Source: JAWXCB01 sp034440455 (GTDB lineage Bacteria; Bacteroidota; Bacteroidia; Chitinophagales; CAIOSU01). Taken from it: DNA of 34,110 bases. Below the pieces are notes generated by a model. The model was not told where the DNA came from. It did not search any database and worked only from the letters and a program-made list of their open reading frames with translations. A program made the position numbers and the translations under genes. The stretch lies in NCBI GenBank assembly GCA_034440455.1, contig JAWXCB010000006.1, positions 1 through 34,110 on the forward strand, written 5' to 3'. Below, piece after piece: positions 32,801-34,110 of the stretch; positions within the stretch are counted from its first letter, which is position 1, and every line of letters begins with the position of its first letter.

Positions 32801-33935
32801 AAATTATGTGTGGACTCCCGCTACGGGATTAAGCTGCTCCAATTGCTCCACCACCGTTGCAACGCCAACTGACACCACAGTTTACACCGTAACGGCAACC
32901 ACGCTCAACGGATGTGTGAATTCAGCAAGCGCAACCATCAATGTGAATGATTGCGGAACAAACCTGCCGCTCACTGCTTTGCTTTCGTCTGTAAATGTTT
33001 CCTGCACGGGCGGCAATGAGGGCTCCGTGAGCGTATTTGTTTCCGGGGGAACACCACCCTACTCCTACTTATGGAGTACGGGACACACTATAACAACAGT
33101 TAATAATCTTTCAACAGGCAGTTACAGTGTAACTGTTTCTGATTCTACCGGCACAACGATTATTTCCAATGTATTTATTAATGCGCCCGCTCCGCTGATT
33201 GTAGTTACAGCAAGCTATACCCAGCGGGTTACTTGCTTTGGTGATAATAGTGGCGCGGCAAAAGTATTTGGCAGCGGTGGCACTCCTGCTTACACTTATT
33301 TGTGGAACAACGGACATACTGGCGATTCGCCAACCAACTTGCCCGCAGGCACGCACACCGTTACAGTTACTGATGCCAACGGATGCACCGCTTCGTCAAT
33401 CATCACGATTCTGGAGGGCGCTGTTTTAGATGCTGGCGACATTGCGGGACTTGATACGGTTGACACGAATATTCCCGCTACATTCACGGTGAACGCAGGC
33501 TACAATTACACCTGGCAAAGCAGCGGTGCAATCATTGGCGGGCAAGCGACAAGCATCGCAACGATTGATTGGAACAACACGGAAGGATTTGATACGATAC
33601 AAGTAATCGTTTCTTTATTAGGATGCGCGGATACGCTTTACAAACCCGTTGTACTCTTAAACCTCACGAGCGTTGATGAGATTGCGTTGAGCAACATTGA
33701 ATTATTTCCCAACCCAAACAACGGACTCGTTACCGTGAAAAGCGGATTCGCAAATGCTGAAACTACATTGCGCTTATTTGATACCGTTGGAAAATTGTTG
33801 CTTCAGAAAACTGTTTCCGCTACAGAAATACAAAGCGGCATTGAGTTGAATTTGAGTTTAGTGAGCGAAGGGATTTATTTCCTGCATCTGAAAACAGGAA
33901 ATGCAGCAAGAGTGATGAAGGTGGTGCGCTATTAG
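29856..33935 (+). CDS. Secreted M43 (cytophagalysin-like) metalloprotease with PKD, SprB and type A T9SS domains
   Basis: 1359 residues from ATG 29856 (MKLSGILFLTIISFQLFSQ, signal peptide); the ATG at 29790 adds 22 unrelated residues. The protease domain (about 60-320) has the zinc motif HELGHYLGLYH at 218-228 and the Met-turn NYMDYGFPACMNM, as in M43B/PAPP-A-type metzincins. Two PKD-like domains follow. Next comes a long region with propeller-like repeats (YRLDFGNSVNNTPVV, YRFDFGTTVANDTP, LLSFGNSLANTPV). Then come Ig-like segments (DLGPNIVTCANAAIPLDAG; LSCSNCSTTVATPTDTTVYT), two SprB-like repeats (SSVNVSCTGGNEGSVSV...; YTQRVTCFGDNSGAAKV...) and a type A Por_Secre_tail (ELFPNPNNGLVTVKS ... 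GIYFLHLKTG). It should be exported and anchored or released by T9SS. Confidence 0.93.
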   Translation: MKLSGILFLTIISFQLFSQQPPTCGTDLMHSRALQDPAIQQKHTLLEQAIYQQMNQRQGVAFRQAGGSYVLPVVVHVIHNNGAENISDAQVFDAIDHINDAFANVGYYDSLNGVNTNIQFCLAKQTPQGAVTNGIVRVQSSLTDLDMADDVQMKNLSRWNPLCYANIWIVKEICSQSSGCGVAGYAYFPSSHGGSVDGLVVEARYFGSSPGNTGVAVHELGHYLGLYHTFQGGCTNNNCLNDGDKVCDTPPDQSTAAIACGGSANTCSTDAQSGFTSDQPDNHTNYMDYGFPACMNMYTQGQTDRMQWHIENVRSSLLNCISCNNPCTTNITAQFAASSTSTTIGSAVTFTNQSVNAATYNWLINGQSFSSGISPSYNFTQQGTYIIRLVATGSDPNCVAYFNDTITVTCGVVASMTQSTTAVNVSGQITFTNTSIGGTSFNWYVDGVLVSNSSTTYTHTFNASGTYPIYLIANGAICSDTTSIVNFIQVGQPCAVSFTYSPQQPTTCLPITFTPDTNCRYTNYSWTFCEQANLGIPTVQSYPVVGPLPAGAELIKDHNGNYHAFYSAYSTTSSFVNTVYRLDFGNSVNNTPVVHPIYTPSITATYAHGIDVVYDGGNYYGFAIYYNSIYRFDFGTTVANDTPSVTQVTGFTAGNINWASKIEAVRETNTWWLLVVARNGGFNVLYLGNDVTNNVQNAYQTQCTNCWGFSYHKVNGNHYAYVTNVNNGMKLLSFGNSLANTPVSGAFAAYGTGYHGDVSLYQNCDGSFDGVILKENQSAHTIIHLDSINATPQVITNSFSNGLPRTGTAGKIIRTDGGLTMFTSVSYSGAMAKLTFPDCGITYSNLKFPAPVYYPQAGNYYVKLAADEGLPSQQSYCMNLNVTAISPTPLDLGPNIVTCANAAIPLDAGAGYKTYLWDDGTSDQIRTTFFPGTYWVEATDSCNNNYRDTITITVDSATDIVLNDATICRTTGVILTAPTGFSNYVWTPATGLSCSNCSTTVATPTDTTVYTVTATTLNGCVNSASATINVNDCGTNLPLTALLSSVNVSCTGGNEGSVSVFVSGGTPPYSYLWSTGHTITTVNNLSTGSYSVTVSDSTGTTIISNVFINAPAPLIVVTASYTQRVTCFGDNSGAAKVFGSGGTPAYTYLWNNGHTGDSPTNLPAGTHTVTVTDANGCTASSIITILEGAVLDAGDIAGLDTVDTNIPATFTVNAGYNYTWQSSGAIIGGQATSIATIDWNNTEGFDTIQVIVSLLGCADTLYKPVVLLNLTSVDEIALSNIELFPNPNNGLVTVKSGFANAETTLRLFDTVGKLLLQKTVSATEIQSGIELNLSLVSEGIYFLHLKTGNAARVMKVVRY

Positions 33936-34012
33936 TTGTTAGCGGACAATGGTTAGTTATTAGTGGTTAGCTGCTTGTTCTAACGATTAACCGCTTACGA
34001 CTTACGACTACC
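33936..34012. other. Intergenic tail with TTAG-type short repeats
   Basis: No gene. After the protease stop come several loose TTAG/TTAGC units (GTTAGCGG, GGTTAGTTATTAGTGGTTAGC), then TAACGATTAACCGC and a tandem pair of CTTACGA. The last 7 bases before the element, ACGACTA plus CC, mirror the element's own tip. Confidence 0.4.
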
Positions 34013-34107
34013 TAGTCGTCCCTCAAAAAGTCCTTTTATACTTTTATAAAAATGAATTTTGGTTGAAAATCGAAATAGGAAAGCAGGAATTGCATTCTGA
34101 AACGCAG
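34013..34107 (-). mobile_element. End of a repeated mobile element, right copy
   Basis: The exact reverse complement of 1-95. The element's outer end (TAGTCGTCCC...) faces the window and its body lies beyond the right edge. The two ends of the window are thus the same end of two element copies in opposite orientation. This could be real flanking insertion sequences or the place where an assembler stopped at a multicopy repeat. Confidence 0.75.
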
Positions 34108-34110
34108 CCA
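34036..34110 (-). CDS. C-terminal tail of a probable transposase (partial)
   Basis: This encodes the same tail as 1-72, with one extra residue visible (WLRFRMQFLL...), ending in TAA at 34036-34038. It is cut by the window edge. Transposase identity is inferred from repetition and position, not from motifs. Confidence 0.45.
   Translation of the reverse strand, partial: WLRFRMQFLLSYFDFQPKFIFIKV

Noticed and set aside
1..34110. Composite transposon carrying the whole window
   Set aside because: The cargo is core metabolism (nuo, thrS, infC, hutI) and no transposase gene is complete; assembly ends in a multicopy element explain the flanks as well.

Overview
The window reads as a chromosomal segment of a Bacteroidota bacterium, probably a gliding or adhesive Chitinophagales/Saprospirales-like lineage; I cannot resolve it further. 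The evidence is type IX secretion (T9SS) C-terminal sorting domains of both types, twelve SprB-like repeats in one giant surface protein, a cytophagalysin-type M43 protease, several Bacteroidota-style -7 boxes (TAnnTTTG), and little sign of Shine-Dalgarno sequences.

Layout. Positions 1-95 are the end of a repeated element that recurs, perfectly inverted, at 34013-34107, with a diverged third copy at 14978-15069. Then on the + strand: hutI (imidazolonepropionase), a hicB-hicA toxin-antitoxin pair, an acyl-CoA dehydrogenase, a broken 3' end of hppD, a conserved unknown protein, a small secreted/membrane protein and a DinB-fold protein. On the - strand at 5.5-8.3 kb are a lipoprotein, a DUF4412-like secreted protein and a glycine-rich secreted protein. 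On the + strand at 8.4-12 kb a TPR lipoprotein overlaps thrS, followed by infC; rpmI-rplT, which usually follow, are missing. A - strand pair (SAM hydrolase family, ABM monooxygenase) is divergent from a PhoH-family ATPase. A two-pass membrane protein, the repeat remnant and a lysine-rich SWIB protein with a strong terminator follow.

From 15.8 to 21.9 kb on the - strand are a 1554-residue SprB-repeat adhesin with a type B sorting domain and a secreted beta-propeller-like protein. From 22.1 to 29.6 kb is the membrane half of respiratory complex I, transcribed nuoH-I-J-K-L-M-N on the - strand, with a palindromic repeat between nuoL and nuoM; nuoA-G are not present. The window closes with a 1359-residue M43 metalloprotease carrying PKD, SprB and type A sorting domains.

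I found no phage, CRISPR, restriction or biosynthetic cluster, and no clear new multi-gene system. The most unusual items are the repeated mobile-element end with a covarying hairpin, the decayed hppD, the two genes (infC, phoH) whose reading frames start with TTG right after a stop, the histone-tail-like SWIB protein with a perfect palindrome in its leader, and the split nuo and thrS-infC gene clusters.
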